Assembly (NCBI RefSeq): GCF_023614235.1
Contig: NZ_CP094264.1
Span: 1,426,001-1,490,000, forward strand
Length of the DNA: 64,000 bases
DNA from: Streptomyces sp. MRC013
GTDB taxonomy: Bacteria > Actinomycetota > Actinomycetes > Streptomycetales > Streptomycetaceae
Reading direction: 5' to 3'
Shown here: positions 63,158 through 64,000 of the stretch, piece after piece
Layout of the letters: every line of letters begins with the position of its first letter
Numbering within the stretch: the stretch's first letter is position 1
Made by a program: the position numbers and the translations under genes
Notes under the pieces: model-generated
What the model was told of the DNA's origin: nothing
Seen by the model: only the letters and a program-made list of their open reading frames with translations
Databases searched by the model: none

Positions 63158-63496
63158 TCAGGCTGGATCACTCCAGGGTTCGAGCCCGCGGAAGGCCCAC
63201 ATCGTGTGGTGCTGCTTCGTCTGCTTCGTTTCGTCGACACCGGTCGCCGCGAGGGCATAGGCCGGGGCCTGCGCCGCCGCTACTCCTGCTTCCGGTGCCT
63301 CGGTCGGTCGTTCGTCGGCCTCGAAGCCCTCGACGACGGGGAAGGCCGGCACGGGGAACGACGGACGGACGGCCCGCAGACCGGACAGACCGCTGCCGGG
63401 GAACGCCGAGCCGGAGAGGCCGAGCGCACAGGCGGAGGCGAACGGGCGATCGGTCATCTCGACGGTGCTGACGAAGCTGGTGTTGATGCTGATCAC
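63158..63496 (-). CDS. Leader ORF (uORF) of wblC
   Basis: 112 aa from GTG 63496, preceded by an excellent GAGAGGAGG ribosome-binding site 8 bases upstream. It begins MISINTSFVSTVEMTDRPFA and ends MWAFRGLEPWSDPA, with no domain. Its stop lies 25 bases before the attenuator hairpin, so a ribosome translating it normally would allow the terminator to form. Slow or stalled ribosomes, as under antibiotic, could favour antitermination. Upstream ORFs with this role are established for whiB7 in mycobacteria and wblC in Streptomyces. The peptide sequence itself probably matters little. Confidence 0.75.
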   Translation of the reverse strand: MISINTSFVSTVEMTDRPFASACALGLSGSAFPGSGLSGLRAVRPSFPVPAFPVVEGFEADERPTEAPEAGVAAAQAPAYALAATGVDETKQTKQHHTMWAFRGLEPWSDPA

Positions 63497-63612
63497 TGGA
63501 ATCGCCTCCTCTCGGCGTCTCAAGGGGACCGGACGGAGCCGGACCCGCGGTGTTCGGATGAAGTGCAGCACGACGACAGCGCTTCACGGAAGCCGCTGTT
63601 CGCGTGGTTAAG

Positions 63613-63651
63613 AACCTATGGGGCTTCGTGGGGCGGGCGCAAACTATTTTT
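63613..63651 (-). promoter_or_regulatory. wblC promoter with WhiB7-type AT-rich element
   Basis: On the minus strand the run AAAAATAGT lies directly upstream of TTGCGC (63642-63637), followed 18 bases later by TAGGTT (63618-63613). An AT-rich block immediately upstream of the -35 is the hallmark of promoters bound by WhiB7/WblC through its AT-hook, so this supports autoregulation. It starts 15 bases after the uvrD2 stop codon. Confidence 0.7.
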
Positions 63652-63665
63652 CCGACGAGTTGGGG

Positions 63666-64000
63666 TCAGTCCGCGCCGTCCCCGTCCGATCCTTCCCCAC
63701 CTGCGCAGATGGCGAGGACATCGGTCCCGAAGCGGTTGAGCTTGCGAATGCCGACGCCGGGGATGACGGCCAGTTCGGCGTCGGTCGACGGGGCGGTCTC
63801 CGCGATGGCGATCAGGGTCTTCTCGGTGAAGACGCAGTAGTCGGGCTGCCCCAGCCGGCGGGCCTGGCCGGCACGCCACTGCAGGAGCCGCTCGTACAGG
63901 CCCTCGTCCATCTCCGAGGGGCACTCCTCGCAGCGCATCAGCTTCATCTCGCCGGCGGCCGTGAGCGTGGTGCCGCAGACCCGGCAGCGGACCGGGCCCC
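63666..64000 (-). CDS. uvrD2: UvrD2-type ATP-dependent DNA helicase, C-terminal 110 residues (runs off the right edge)
   Basis: Only the C-terminus is present. A four-cysteine zinc motif (VRCRVCGTTL and MKLMRCEECPSEMDEGLYER) is followed by an HRDC domain (LLQWRAGQARRLGQPDYCVF, then TDAELAVIPGVGIRKLNRFG). This C-terminal architecture, with a tetra-cysteine motif plus HRDC directly upstream of wblC/whiB7, is that of actinobacterial UvrD2. The helicase motifs lie beyond the window. It acts in DNA repair and replication. The stop at 63666 is followed at once by the wblC promoter. Confidence 0.9.
   Translation of the reverse strand, partial: GPVRCRVCGTTLTAAGEMKLMRCEECPSEMDEGLYERLLQWRAGQARRLGQPDYCVFTEKTLIAIAETAPSTDAELAVIPGVGIRKLNRFGTDVLAICAGGEGSDGDGAD

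Noticed and set aside
1..64000. CRISPR arrays, insertion sequences, integrases or prophage genes
   Set aside because: No regularly spaced repeats, transposase or integrase motifs, or phage structural genes were seen. The only direct repeats are the tRNA pair, the 27-bp duplication and the TerD linker repeat.

Overview
The window is high-GC chromosomal DNA with strong G/C third-position bias, and it reads as a Streptomyces or very close actinomycete. Diagnostic genes include WblE and WblC, the SigR-RsrA pair, a SigH-type sigma factor with its anti-sigma factor, nickel superoxide dismutase SodN with its maturation protease, DasR with NagB and a family 3 glucosaminidase, and a CatR-KatA pair. 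From memory of the S. coelicolor genome, the order broadly follows the core stretch from the malate oxidoreductase to uvrD2. It is therefore mostly core chromosome, and the accessory material is limited to a few small islands.

Layout. 1-890: the edge of an N-6 DNA methylase gene and an unrecognised gene fragment. 886-5473: malic enzyme, then a three-gene amino-acid ABC uptake operon. 5733-7243: CGNR zinc-finger protein, sodX and sodN. 7244-10495: a decayed remnant and an orphan three-gene ABC exporter. 10714-13919: small conserved proteins, a DHFR-like reductase divergent from a TetR regulator, and a D-cysteine desulfhydrase-like PLP enzyme. 14180-19177: rshA-sigH, a lipid kinase, wblE and a PAS/GAF histidine kinase. 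19628-23099: nagB, a GH3 enzyme (dasD position) and dasR. 23280-26422: a monocarboxylate-type symporter pair, a lipoprotein and a GNAT enzyme. 26422-30133: nrdAB under NrdR boxes and a cobalamin riboswitch. 30342-36177: peptide deformylase, a TPR protein, two HD-domain membrane proteins and sigR-rsrA. 36184-41754: hydrolase, SRAP, M50, then aroA-rsgA-hisN. 41872-46268: katA/catR, and two initiator tRNAs flanking a Sel1/TPR gene. 46364-55361: UPF0182, PDZ/Lon-type protease, moaE, an epimerase, a zincin-like protein and a Nudix hydrolase. 55444-58556: a three-gene AIM24/TerD-AIM24 cluster. 58676-64000: YgjP-type peptidase, ThiF-like protein, AarF kinase, and wblC with its attenuated leader behind uvrD2.

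How the genes work together. Stress and redox control dominates. SigR-RsrA is a thiol-disulphide switch, CatR-KatA answers peroxide, SodN answers superoxide, SigH answers osmotic or developmental stress, and WblE and WblC are iron-sulphur regulators. DasR-NagB-GH3 handles aminosugars, with a DasR site in front of nagB. NrdAB supplies deoxynucleotides when cobalamin is plentiful and would otherwise repress the switch.

Sequence quality. At least eleven otherwise ordinary genes are broken by exactly one or two single-base gains or losses, all in C or G runs of five or more. In every case the downstream frame continues the family protein. I treat these as probable sequencing or assembly errors. 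They are annotated as one gene each, with the site of the shift given.
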